From Beroe forskalii (Eukaryota; Ctenophora; Nuda; Beroida; Beroidae), in contig WFMF01000470.1 in assembly GCA_011033025.1 (NCBI GenBank), forward strand, positions 1 to 64,000: DNA of 64,000 bases, written 5' to 3'. The notes under the pieces were generated by a model. The model saw only the letters and a list, made by a program, of their open reading frames with translations, was not told the DNA's origin and made no database searches. Each line of letters starts with the position of its first letter. Position 1 is the stretch's first letter. Positions 45,001 to 54,000 of this stretch are shown here, piece by piece. The translations under genes were made by a program, and so were the position numbers.

Positions 45001-46682
45001 AGACACAATGACAGAGTTGGCAGCAATTGCTTCGCCGTCAGAAAGACAAAACTTTAGGTTACCATGAGAGGGTGATCCGAGGTACTTTATCCCAAAATCC
45101 ATGGAAACTTGCACTTTTGGTGCCATTGCTACCTGGAAAACAGATAATGAATGTATGAAAAACGCTAGGTCGTGGTGCCACAACCTAGTTTACACTACAT
45201 TATACTCAGGTGTTACGCAGCCTTGAGCCTATTATGGTTTTCCACGAAACTAATTTTTTCCTGATCCCAATCGCGTTTTTGTTTTACAAAAAGGCAAATG
45301 AGAGGGTTAGCAGAGATCGTGTCTGTGGGGGTTGTGTACATACTATCTTTATGCGTACTGTTAAATCTGAAATAGGTGGTGGTGCTGCGCGCGACCAAAT
45401 TTGGTATGTCGTATGTCACTTTTTCGATCAGTTTCATTCATTCAACTGCTCCTTTATAATATCACTCGCGCCAATATAGTTTGGTGTAGTGGCATCCTGT
45501 GCAGTATGCACTGCAGCCAACAGTTATTCGGGTTCTATGCTCTGTTCATCCTATTTCGTAATGTAGAAACTTGAAAATTGATTCTTTTTCAAAATTCTTC
45601 AAAATTCTTCAATTTCATCAAACTTTTCAATGATAAGAGGTGCATGAATGTCTATCGATTTTCTTGGAATTTTCCATCAAATTTTGTCTTTTGATTGGGT
45701 TTCAATCAAATTATCATTTTCTTCAAGCAGGAGGCAATAATTGACAATGAGCAATAGAGTTCGATGATTCGATCAATGATGATTGACCTTAGCAATTTCG
45801 CTGAGGAAAGTAAGAGATGAAAATTGTTCCAAGTATCTCATGCAAGATCTTCAATCTTGGCTAGTAATCCTTCTTTTTATCTTCAAGTTGGCACAGTTGA
45901 TCCTGAAATCACAAATTTCGACGCCCAGGAAGAATATTGCATTTGGTTGAATTATGAATATCTACTCAATAGTCGCCATGAGTATTGCACAATCCTCGAT
46001 CAAGTGAGCTCTCAAGAGCTCTGGCCTCTGACTGTGGTATCTGAGCAACGTAACATCAAACTGCAGAAACTTGTAAGAACAGAAAATAATATGATTTCGT
46101 ATGATACAATTATTTTCATCAATGGAAATTGGAAACACTTGATAATGCGCAACGCTTGATATGGACACGAGACGTCACACAAAACTCAAAAGGAAACAAC
46201 CAAGAATGAATGCGTACGCGCGCAAACAGAACAATATGGCAGGTGTTCTTGATTTAATAATACCTCTCCCACCTCAGATTGTGCGCTGTGAATGCGCTAA
46301 TACCTCTCCTACCCCAGATAGTCTGCTGTGAATGCACTAATACCTCTCCTACCCCAGATAGTCTGCTGTGAATGCACTAATACCTCTCCCACCTCAGATT
46401 GTGCGCTGTGTATGCGCTAATACCTCTCCCATCTCAGATTATCTGCTTTGAATGCGCTAATACCTCTCCCATCTCAGATTGTCTGTTGTGAATGCACTAA
46501 TACCTCTCCCACCTCAGATAGTCGAGGAGGCTGATATCAGAGAGGCAGGAGGGGACCCTGATAACGACTACGAGAACGAGTTTAGGGAGGTTTCAGATAA
46601 AGCGGGACTCTACTACAAGGTTCACAGGGAGAACCCCATGCAGGAGTACCAGAGTACCCTCTACAAGATGCTGCCCAGGTAG
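30070..46682 (+). CDS. large 12-exon gene with C2-like C-terminal half (792 aa predicted)
   Basis: Predicted exons: 30070-30678, 30832-30952, 31147-31253, 31549-31692, 31946-32107, 32243-32353, 32564-32684, 40423-40586, 41952-42106, 42261-42486, 42674-42967, 46518-46682 (TAG). All sites are GT-AG and every phase agrees; the total is 2379 bases. Exon 1 is low-complexity with 12-residue Ser/Thr/Pro units ([12 protein letters not shown] type). Exons 5-6 are charged helix, probably coiled coil. Exons 7-10 look globular and conserved: [49 protein letters not shown]. These alternating strands suggest a C2-like fold. The wording faintly recalls OFCC1-type proteins, but that is memory only. The last exon could instead splice at CCCAG|GTAGAG. 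Intron 7 holds a SIX gene and intron 11 a minus-strand BTB gene. Exons 1-6 are duplicated, inverted, downstream. Exons 1-4 are AT-rich, later ones GC-rich. Confidence 0.8.
31801..31945 (+). repeat. splice-acceptor array before exon 5
   Basis: Units of about 48 bases, each holding CCACTGTTCTCACTAACCCT and ending in TTTTGACCAG or a variant, lead up to the true acceptor CCCTGACCAG at 31945. AG positions are about 31804, 31852 and 31945, with one unit mutated to CTG. The inverted copy has the same array (about 47742-47890) with its units ending in CCAG, so the array predates the duplication. Confidence 0.75.
34070..34230. repeat. GTGGAATTCCAC palindrome repeats
   Basis: TGGAATTCCACTA or AGTGGAATTCCACTA occurs at about 34074, 34190 and 34211, with a spaced relative (GTGGACTTCC, GGAAGTCTAC) between them. 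The ends are inverted relative to each other, which fits a small degenerate foldback element. Confidence 0.5.
34370..34585 (+). repeat. G-rich minisatellite (GGGGTCAGTAGGGGTTCACCAA)
   Basis: Alternating GGGGTCAGTA and GGGGTTCACCAA blocks repeat over about 200 bases. The regularly spaced G4 runs could form G-quadruplexes. It lies about 3.4 kb upstream of the SIX coding exon. Confidence 0.75.
36420..37902 (+). repeat. 51-bp array copying the SIX acceptor and start codon
   Basis: About 28 units of 51 bases run up to the SIX start. Each holds a pyrimidine tract (CCTTATCCTACTCTCACTCC), AG, GCATCACC and ATGAATTACTCCCT. The last bases equal the first codons of the SIX frame (ATGAATTACTCCCTGAAG), and the AG falls where a 3' splice site would precede the coding exon. 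A 510-base block of ten units is itself duplicated (about 36720-37228 and 37229-37738). Because 51 is a multiple of three, long frames ([17 protein letters not shown]) stay open; none runs into the SIX frame. Confidence 0.9.
37903..38784 (+). CDS. SIX: SIX-family homeobox transcription factor
   Basis: A single coding exon of 293 residues with a SIX domain at about 36-148 ([20 protein letters not shown]) and a homeodomain at about 150-210 ending [17 protein letters not shown] proteins bind DNA, often with Eya co-factors, and control sensory and mesodermal programmes. The SIX domain has Six3/6 features ([19 protein letters not shown]), while the homeodomain start, CFKEKSR, and YPSP are like Six1/2. 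The loop after WSLP is intermediate in length. So it could be a pre-duplication type; I do not assign a subfamily. The first six residues (MNYSLK) match the tandem array upstream, so this ATG is one of many identical contexts. The exon is GC-rich and lies inside intron 7 of the large gene on the same strand. AATAAA lies 440 bases after the stop. Confidence 0.95.
   Translation: MNYSLKSEPSPPAAMECTISTTTYPDTTTPDTFPNFTVEQVASVCDSLETSGDIDRLSRFLWSLPLTRMEEFNKNERILRSRAVVSFHRQEYRELYSIIENWRFTRESHEKLQVLWNEAHYNEAEKLRGRALGAVDKYRVRKKFPLPQTIWDGKIQNHCFKEKSRAILKEWYSKNPYPSPHTKRELATTAGLTATQVSNWFKNRRQRDRASKSKNILQIASSSSPRRGAGLSSPPPPSITAARVSPYTASYSSHMSSHVTSTTHGLLAPSILTHSPYAAGFMTYAATGHPEAV
38810..38915 (+). repeat. 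short 3' UTR direct repeats
   Basis: GTGGAGTTTGAGAAGTGGGG and close variants occur three times just after the SIX stop. They probably belong to the SIX 3' UTR. Confidence 0.5.
39223..39228 (+). promoter_or_regulatory. probable SIX poly(A) signal
   Basis: AATAAA, 439 bases beyond the SIX stop, in AT-rich sequence. It is the first canonical hexamer I see after the coding exon. Confidence 0.4.
39690..40405 (+). repeat. 13-bp branch-point-like array before exon 8
   Basis: About 55 units of 13 bases, TCTAAGCTCTGAC alternating with TCTAGACTGTGAC, end only 17 bases before the exon 8 acceptor (CCCTATCCCGGCAG at 40422). CTGAC and CTAAG fit the metazoan branch-point pattern yUnAy, and the array is pyrimidine-biased. 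Larger blocks within it are duplicated. Confidence 0.85.
40587..41060 (+). repeat. 40-bp array copying the exon 8 donor
   Basis: About 11 units of 40 bases start at the exon 8 donor itself: GTACGTGTTTTAACAGCAGT then GAGTTACAGAGTTGATAAAA. The part TTTAACAGCAGTGAGTTAC is a diverged copy of the exon 8 end, TTCAACAGCATCGAGCTGACG. The final unit, with AACATCGAGTTAACCGTGCG, is even closer to it. GTACGT, the donor, recurs in most units. Confidence 0.85.
41898..41965 (+). repeat. 34-bp duplication of the exon 9 acceptor
   Basis: A 34-base unit (GTAACCTGACCCCTCCCCAG plus GTGGATCAGTCAGT) occurs twice in tandem. Both copies have a good pyrimidine tract and AG (41917 and 41951). Use of the first AG gives GTGGATCAGTCAGTGTAA, an in-frame stop; the second gives the long exon. 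Confidence 0.9.
43555..45126 (-). CDS. BTB-domain protein nested in intron 11, reading frame interrupted twice
   Basis: The start ATG at 45126 follows an acceptor (TTTTCCAG, exon from about 45135), so a 5' UTR exon is likely. The N-terminus ([20 protein letters not shown]) is a BTB/POZ half. The second half ([19 protein letters not shown]) lies one frame away, and from 44850 a 431-codon frame resumes with [14 protein letters not shown], the end of the BTB fold. The two shifts, near 44957-44968 and 44850-44857, compensate (one base extra, then one missing) and both fall in short repetitive runs. The 431 remaining codons are intact, which points to consensus errors or a very recent lesion more than to an old pseudogene. 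The C-terminal region is unrecognised; a BACK-like helical part and a beta-rich end are plausible. BTB proteins commonly dimerise and serve as Cullin-3 adaptors. Confidence 0.7.
46258..46517 (+). repeat. 40-bp splice-acceptor array before exon 12
   Basis: Six decoy acceptors plus the real one lie at an exact 40-base period (AG ending at 46277, 46317, 46357, 46397, 46437, 46477 and 46517). Each unit is TAATACCTCTCCCACCTCAG followed by ATAGTC or ATTGTC, then GCTGTGAATGCGC. It copies 20 intron bases and about 6 exon bases. Because 40 is not a multiple of three, using the nearest decoy would shift the frame into a stop. Confidence 0.9.
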
Positions 46683-47306
46683 AGTGCGGGGGATGTGTGG
46701 TCATGAACTGTTCATTTTAAACTATGATAATGACGTCATCACTTCATAACTCTTGTCAACTTATAAGCGAAAAGTATAAAACGTTTCTCGATAATTCGTG
46801 CATTATAATGACGCACTAACACTTGCACCGAATTGACGCATGATATCAGCTGTAATAACCCTCTCCCTATAACCCTCTACTAAGTACTAATAACCCTATT
46901 CTAATAACCCGGCAAAGTTACAAGGCGTTCTTTATTGTAAAACTCATGATATAAGAAAGAACGCGACGGTTAAAACTGCTGCAACGTGTACCAATTTTGG
47001 TGCGATTGTGACCACAGAAAGTTACCCAAATTTCGACGTGAAATATGGCCAATCCATGAAAATATACAGTTGGGGGCTGGCAAGCAAAGTTACAAAAACT
47101 CACTTCCGATGCTCGGAGGCTCATCTACTGTTAAGGTCGCCGTCTGACAATGCTCGCACTCGGGCTTGCAAACCGCCACTGGGGGCTTTCACGGGCAATT
47201 TCACGACATGAATCTTATACTTGAGGTAAGGCAATAAATTCCAATTTCCATGTCAACCACCTATTTATCGACTGATACAATATTATGGAATTTCAGCGAA
47301 ACTTAC

Positions 47307-49716
47307 CTCGACCTCTGCACGTCTTGTTTTCACAGCATACATAAGCTGAGACTGAGCCCGACGGAAAGCTGTCTGGACCTCGTTATGGTAAAGTCTTCTC
47401 TTGGCAGCTAGTTGTTTCTGAGGAACAGAAATCAATACGTGTGGGGTAGTTTGAAGGTATGAAACTGCTACGTTTATCCGATTGAATGGTCATCACGAAG
47501 CCAAAAATAGATAATTCCAGTTTAAATCCTGAAAAAATGAAAAAAAAAATCCTGAAAAACATGTAAGTAGGTAACTCACCTCTTTTATAGTGAGCTCCTT
47601 CCTCTTCTTCCTCGCTAAGTCAGTAACCTCCCCCTTAGCTGACTCAGTTTGTCGGACCACCTGGTCCTTTCTTTCTGCATGGAGTCTTGATTCCTGGTCC
47701 TGGAACCGGATGTGTTCCTCCCTCAGCCGTTGTTCCTCTGCCTGGTCAGGGTTTCAGGGTTAGTGAGAACAGTGGGTTGAAAAGCTGGTCAAAGGAGGGT
47801 TTCAGGGTTAGTGAGAACAGTTGATTGACAAGCTGGTCAAAAGAGGGTTTCAGGGTTAGTGAGAACAGTGGGTTGACAAGCTGGTCTTTTACTCAGTAAA
47901 AGAATTCTCATGATCATGATTTGTGGTAAAGTAGAAACAGATGGTTCTTTGTAGATAAAACAAACTATTCAGCTCCAAACCTTGATATCTTCAAGTGAAA
48001 TATTTCCAACCAACAGAACATCCTGTCTAGCTTCTGCATCAAAGTCAGTCAAATAATCATCCCGATCAGGAATTTCAAGCTGTCTTTCCAAAATTTCTGG
48101 CAGTCTTTTGTCAGGAAATATATCCTGAAAGCACTTACGATCAGAACATCTTGGCATTTAAATATAAACAAATCACCTTCACCTCCAATATAGTCGGATA
48201 TAGTCGAAATTATTATAGTGATAAAATGTTAGTCACAGAAGGTCTGGCCATATTATGGTCAGCCGAAATTTCGGGGCGATTTTGGGCTTCAAATTTCGAT
48301 TTACAAAGTATTTTTTCTTTAAATCATAAGAACAAATTCATCACACAGCAGTAAGAGAAACCTTGGGTGGTTCAGTTGCAGCAAGTTGTGTAGGTACACT
48401 GTGCAGTTCCTCTAGAAGCTGGGGAACGTCAACCTCATCACGTGGTGTTTCTATCTCCTCCCCTGGCTCTGAAATAATGGTATACTGCTATCTTCATGTT
48501 ATCTCCCCTATGAATTGAAATCAGGATCTGGCAAATTTACATTTTGATTTTTGAAAACAACTTCAAGTTACTAGTTTCTGAGATTTGATAGCATTATTTG
48601 ATGTAATGATTTGATGTAATTTATGCATACACAGATACTGCATTACTGCCTATTGGTATCACTTACTGCCCATATCATTGGCATAAACATCAATTGGTGG
48701 CAACTCTTCAACTTCTTCTTCAATGACAAAAAGGTTGTCATCATCAGGAACAGTGGGAAAGGGACCAATGTCAGGTACAAAGATGCCCTAAGGATAATTA
48801 CTTATGAACAAAGTCAGGAAAACTGAAGTGATCATACCAACAAATTAATTTTAATAGGAAAAGTTCAATAATTCTGAAATAAGTACATATCGCAATTTAA
48901 ACACCCCGAAAGCTGAGGTAGGTATTGGACTGAAGATGCCTGCACACCACTCATCTTGGTGTGACTCATTAAGATCCTACTGCTCTCCACATTGCATTAC
49001 CTAAAGGAATCATGTTGGTGTTCAAGTATGGAGTTGGAGAAAAGTCTTGCAGATTGATGTCTTGAAGAAAGATTTCTTTTTAATTCAAACATATCACTGC
49101 AAAAATGATAATTTTACCTGCTGTAGTCAATTTTGAAACTTACAGATATGATATCATCATTTTCTATATCCAATGCTGTTCCAGTAGACCAAGCAGAATT
49201 TGGTCTTGATCCCTTGACTGTAGAAGTTGCCGAGCTTGGTCTAGAACCCTTGGCTTTAGAGCCTGCAGAAGTTGGTCTAGAACCATTAATTGCTGTTGAG
49301 GTAGCTGATGTTGGTCTAGGTCCATTTGCCATTGAGGTAGCAGATGTTGGTCTTGGTCCATTTGCTGCTGAGGTAGCTGATGTTGGTCTTGGACCATTTG
49401 CTTTTGAAGTGGCAGAATTTGGTCTTTGTTGATTAGCTAATGTGGCAGAAGAAGGTCTAAGTTCATTAGATGCTGAGGTGGAAGAAGTATGTCTGGGTCC
49501 ATTTGCTGTTGATGAAGCAGAAGTTGGTCTACTCCTTTGATTAGAATTGGCTGAGCTTGATCTTGGACTATCTTGTGACTTTTGAGCAGTCACATTATCA
49601 TTCTCAGAGACTCCTGTGTCTTTAGAATTATCAGAACTTTTATTACTATTATGAGAGAGTGAAGATGAAGGGCGACTATCTCTATTGTTTCCTTCATTTA
49701 TTGGTACATTATCCAT
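47307..49716 (-). CDS. inverted partial copy of the large gene (exons 1-6)
   Basis: Exons: 49716-49144, 48787-48667, 48468-48362, 48124-47981, 47741-47580, 47417-47307. Lengths equal those of the left copy exactly (121, 107, 144, 162 and 111) except exon 1, which is 36 bases shorter. All frames and GT-AG sites are intact. Amino-acid changes are few and scattered (for example NIDSRP to NRDSRP, SARSSG to SAWSTG). The conserved C-terminal half (exons 7-12) is absent on this strand. If expressed it would make a short protein of the low-complexity and coiled-coil part, with an unknown end; it could also produce RNA complementary to the main transcript. Intact frames suggest a recent origin or constraint. 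Confidence 0.75.
48894..49095 (-). mobile_element. second copy of the short non-LTR-like insertion
   Basis: About 200 bases nearly identical to 28832-29033 lie within the exon 1-2 intron of the inverted gene copy. They are flanked by GATATG on both sides; the left-arm intron lacks the insert. So the same family inserted independently in each arm after the duplication. Confidence 0.75.
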
Positions 49717-50672
49717 TGGCCTCAAATTTGATTATGTGATAATTTTTTTCAACAAATTCTGGGATAATTTATTGGATATATAAATTTTGTAAATGACACA
49801 TTTTAAATGAAAACAATTCCAAAATGACTACCCTTTTAACCAGTTTATTTTGTCATATAATCATACCCAAATGATGATTGATCATAGATTATCAAAAAGT
49901 ATTATTTGTTACAATATTGAACTTTAGATTTACGTAAATCATATAATGCATAAAACATAACATATAAGGAATGGTTTATAGTATCTTGAACTGTGCGAAT
50001 TGTGATATTGCTTTTCATTTTATCATTATTTTAATTGTTTTGATCAAATAGAAATAAAGCTTATTATTCTCCTTATTATTTCATGAAGCATATTCAAAAT
50101 ACCACTCTGCATTCAAATTCTGTTAATTCCAAGATGACAATAGTTTACATATACATGTGTGCAGACCACTCGATTAAAAAAGAGCTTGATAAAGACAGAC
50201 GTGCCAAATTGTGTGCTTTTGACGGAATTTATATGTAAATTTGAAGCACACACAGGAAATCTGCTTATCTGCACGTCTTTATCAAGCCTCTGCCAATCAA
50301 CTTCAAGCAGTCTGCACACAACTGCGTAATGCTGCTTACTTAAACTAAATGCTATGCTGTACATAGTCTTATACATAACTTGCTTGCTAAACACGTATAT
50401 CCCTGTCTGCGGGCTTAGGAAATAACTTGCAAATGTACTTTTCTGTGCCAGTATAATTTTTCATCAATTGACATTTGACATTTTACAATAAGTTACTTCA
50501 TTCATTGTTCATGTTACTTTGTTCTACAGAAAAGAAGTTACTTAATTCACATTACTAATTGCTAAAGATTCAATATACATACTATCTGTGGGCAATTAGA
50601 AGGTTTGGAGAGAGCGTTGTTTTGCAGCACGCGCGAACAAACATGGACACGTAACTATAACATGTGGTAAAG

Positions 50673-50690
50673 ATCGGAAGTTAAGCACGA
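50673..50690 (+). repeat. 5S rRNA-like fragment
   Basis: GATCGGAAGTTAAGCACG resembles the box A region of eukaryotic 5S rRNA genes (GAAGTTAAGCA is exact for many). It is present also in the left arm (about 28291-28308, opposite strand). The remaining promoter boxes are not recognisable, so this is at most a relic, perhaps of a 5S-derived SINE. Confidence 0.3.
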
Positions 50691-50694
50691 ACAA

Positions 50695-51029
50695 GGTTGC
50701 CCTTATAACCACTCCCCTAACCAGGGGCGTCGGTGTGTCGCGAAACGACGCGCGACACCCCTATATCTGACCGGACCAATACAAGCTTTCTTGAGTACGT
50801 GCGCGTAACCAGGGTCCTGGTTAGGGCAGCCTTCCTAAGCCCGCATAGGTGTGCGTACGCGCGCCGCGCTACCCTACGGGACACGCGCGCAACGCAGACA
50901 GGGATATACGTGTTTAGCAAAGGGCAACCTTGCCCTAACCAGGACCCTGGTTACGCGCACGGAGTGCGCGGCGCGGCAAGCGCTAAAACCCCCGTTTCGC
51001 GACGCCCCTGGTTAGGGGAAAGGGCAACC
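50695..51029. mobile_element. 335-bp GC-rich foldback element, right arm only
   Basis: Inverted ends: GGTTGCCC...CCCCTAACCAGGGGCGTC at the left and GACGCCCCTGGTTAGGGG...GGGCAACC at the right, continuing inward through GCGAAACG/CGTTTCGC. Inside are further CCTGGTTAGGG/CCCTAACCAGG pairs and CGCGCG runs. The left arm has an uninterrupted GGTTAAGGCAACTTTG here, that is, the empty site. No coding capacity. Confidence 0.7.
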
Positions 51030-51139
51030 CAAACCAAAGCCCTGCGGTTTTAGTTCTGCGGCGCGGCAACGATGGAATATTTATAATTATAATATAAATG
51101 TTCATTTCATAAGCCTGCACAGGTGTGCGTAGGCGCGCG

Positions 51140-51300
51140 CGCGCGTACGCAAACGCCGCGCGCGCAGCGTTTGCCGCTAAGTTTCCTAGCCAGACGTTGC
51201 CTGCCCCATATATTCTGCGAGTCGGGGCGCGCGCGCTTCGCGCGCGCGAGGGGGCCAGGCAACGCCTGGCAAAAGTTTCCCTTCGGGAAATTGCGCGCCG
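51140..51300. repeat. GC-rich nested-hairpin element, copy 2
   Basis: It shares GCGAGTCGGGGCGCGCGCGC and the terminal GCCAGGCAACGCCTGGC with copy 1 at 2791-2909, and adds ACGCAAACGC/GCGTTTGC and TTTCCCTTCGGGAAA palindromes. It lies at the position where the left arm has an unrelated GC hairpin. Confidence 0.65.
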
Positions 51301-51559
51301 TGCAACTGCAACGCGAACAGGGATATTTGTGTTTAGCAACGTGTTTTCTAGCAAAAATTCGACGCAGCTGAATTATAACAAGTGGTTTTACAAAATTATT
51401 CAAAAATATATTTTTGAATAATTTTGTAAAACCACTTGTTGAGTATATATACTTACTTCCAAAGCTTTTAAGTTCTTATTAAGTCCGAGCAACTTACAAC
51501 TAGAACTATTGAATCAAATGCAGTATATATAAAGTGTGTTTTATTTTTCGACACAACCC

Positions 51560-53540
51560 CCAGGTTAGTTGGGTCTTGCTGGTATAAGGCAAAACAGTGT
51601 TGATAATCTCTTGTCATGGAAATGCCACTCTTGTTTCAAACCTAGTTTTGAATTTAGTCTGGTCAAATCTGCTGAAGTTGATTTTAGATCCATTGTTCAG
51701 GAAGAAGTTGAATTTGCATGCTCAACAATTGTCAAGGATTTGGTGGTCAATGCCACTCATGAGGCAGTAGGCAAGGCTACAAAGGGTCTTGTGGAAGAGG
51801 TCTCAAGAAGACTAATGCATCTGTAAAGACATTTGCTGAGGTGACTATGGGCAAAATCAAAGAACAGCAGCAACAGATGATCCAAGATGTTAGGAAGCTA
51901 CTGCATCAACAGTGGTTATAGAGGAGGTATGCAGGAAGATAGACAGTGACCAGGCTCAGAGGGAGCAAAGAAAACGTAATGTTATAATAAATAAGGTCCC
52001 TGAATCAAGAGGTACAGGCAAAGAAAGACAGGATGATGATGTTAAGTTTTGTGTGAGAATTTAGGCATGAATAGCAAAGAAATCAAAACATGCTATAGAG
52101 TTGGACAATCCAGAAAAATTCTGAGGAATCATCATGCCTAGACCATTGTGGTTGTTATGAAAGATGAAGAAACAGCACAGTACTGGCATGAATATGGGAA
52201 GAGGATACCATGTCAGAGGAACTGATTTCTGGGTTAATCAAGACTTGTGCAGAGCAGATAGGGCATACCAATTTTTTAGTCCGAATGGAACGGAGGAAAC
52301 GTTTTGAAGGCAGCCTCAGCTTCACCAATGCCACAAAATCAAAATTAACATCAAGCACTTCAAAATTGAATAAGAAGATGACTAATGATGCTGATGAATG
52401 TCTTCTATAGTAATGCCTGCTGCTTAACAAATAAAATGGCTAATTGGGAACATCATATTGTAGCTAATAAACTATGACTTTGTCTGTGTCTCAGAAACCC
52501 ATTTCAACAATGAATTGTCTAGAGCTGAGACTGAAATTCCAGGCTATATTACATTTCGTGCAGATAGAGATTTTAAGTTGGACAGAACCATGAATAATAA
52601 TACAGTGAGTGATTGTGGTGGATCTGTGATTTATGTGCACCAACGAATCGAAATCACTGAAACCATCATAGGGCCTGAATCCATTGCACTCTGCTTTGAA
52701 TGTAATATTGGAAAAGTTGCAATAGCATTTATAGATCACCCTCACTCAATAAACAGCAAGACAAGCAACTGCTCAATTTCATTAGAAGAATTTTTGAAGA
52801 TGAAACCATTCATGCAAAGTTCTGTTTTGGTGACTATAATCTTTCTCATGTTTCCTGGATCTCAGGTACTATCTTGGGCCAAAATAATTCTGAGAATGGC
52901 ATAATCCAAAGACAACAACACTACTTAGAACTTATCCATGAACTAGGACTATCATGGCTCCTGACAACTGGTCACTTGAGACGACTTAATAATAGCACTG
53001 GTGAAATGCATGAAAGTCTTCTAGATCAACTTTTATTCACGGATGATAGTCTTGTAAATGATTTCAAACTAGGCAGTCATCTTGGTAAGAGTGATCATGC
53101 TACTATCAGTGTGGAGCTCAGCTTGCCTCACCTATCATCACTTGAAGAGGACAAGGTTGTCAATGAAGAACGTAGATGCTGGTCCAAAATCAAAAGTGAA
53201 GAGATTTTGGAATGGTCTAAAGAAATAGACTGGGACTTCAAACCCAATGCTATGGATAGTTTTTCTGTTAATGATATGTGGACAGATATATTTAATAAAC
53301 TGAATGTGTTATCAGATAGAGTACCTCTACAAAGTACTCAGAGTAATATTGATATTAACTATAATACCCTTGGGTGAACAGATCGTTAAAAGAGCTATAC
53401 GAGGTAAAAATAAGGCATGGAATGATTTTGATATGAACCCTAATAAAGTAAACTGGACTATTGCTTTAGAAAACAGCAAATTTTCGAGAATTGTGAGTGT
53501 GATTCTAGGATCAAATTTGAAATTAAGAGAACCCTTTGAG
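51560..53540 (+). mobile_element. degraded LINE (ORF1 and endonuclease part)
   Basis: Plus-strand pieces in order. First an ORF1-like stretch with LSWKCHSCF, a PHD-type zinc-binding half. Then helical and coiled sequence. Then an endonuclease with FVCVSETHF, an internal GGSVIYVHQ, and GKSDHATI (the SDH motif of AP-type LINE endonucleases). Then the linker with NEERRCWS. The frame is broken several times and the reverse transcriptase is missing; sequence turns into a homopolymer-rich stretch after 53540. Related to 26370-27200. It begins right at the outer edge of the right arm. Confidence 0.75.
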
Positions 53541-54000
53541 TTTCTTATTTTTCATTTTTTTTTCCCCAAATTTTTTAAACATCCCTTGTTTGTTTTATCA
53601 TGACCAAATGTTTTAATTTGTTATTTTAAAGACGCAAAAAAAAGATTTCTTATTTTAATTTATTTAATCTCCTTTTACATGGAACTTTCTTTTTAAGATT
53701 TTTGAACCTTTTTCCCCTTTACCATTTTAAACTTTTTACTGAACCTTTTAGAGTTTTCACTTTTTTTTCAATGAATTTTTTTTAAATTGTAAAAAAAATA
53801 TTTTGTTAAAATGAACCCAAATTTCAAATTCTTTTAAAAAGGGGAATTTGGGAAAAAATTTTTCGTGTTAAATCTTAAATGAATTTTGATTTTATAATTT
53901 TATTGATAAAACTTTTAATTCAATTTTTTTTGTTTTTTTAATTTAAAAATTTTGATGGAAAAAGAAAAAAAAGATGATACTCTTAAAATTTTAAACATGT
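53540..54000. other. homopolymer-rich stretch, possibly unreliable sequence
   Basis: About 460 bases in which nearly every base occurs in runs of two to nine (T, A, and also C and G). This is unlike the AT-rich DNA on either side. It replaces the expected continuation of the LINE. No feature can be read in it. Confidence 0.5.

Larger units (their letters stand above)
47280..51567 (-). repeat. large inverted repeat, right arm
   Basis: Reverse complement of 27771-32385. All six exons and their splice sites are conserved. Differences include one fewer 36-base coding repeat in exon 1, lack of the 29182-29802 element, lack of the 28832-29082 insert, and presence of two other insertions (48894-49095 and 50695-51029). 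These independent insertions argue for true genomic paralogues over an assembly echo. Confidence 0.9.

Noticed and set aside
46682-47280. Further exons of the large gene after exon 12
   Set aside because: CCCAG|GTAGAG could be a donor, but no matching acceptor with coding sequence was found before the inverted arm, so TAG is taken as the stop.
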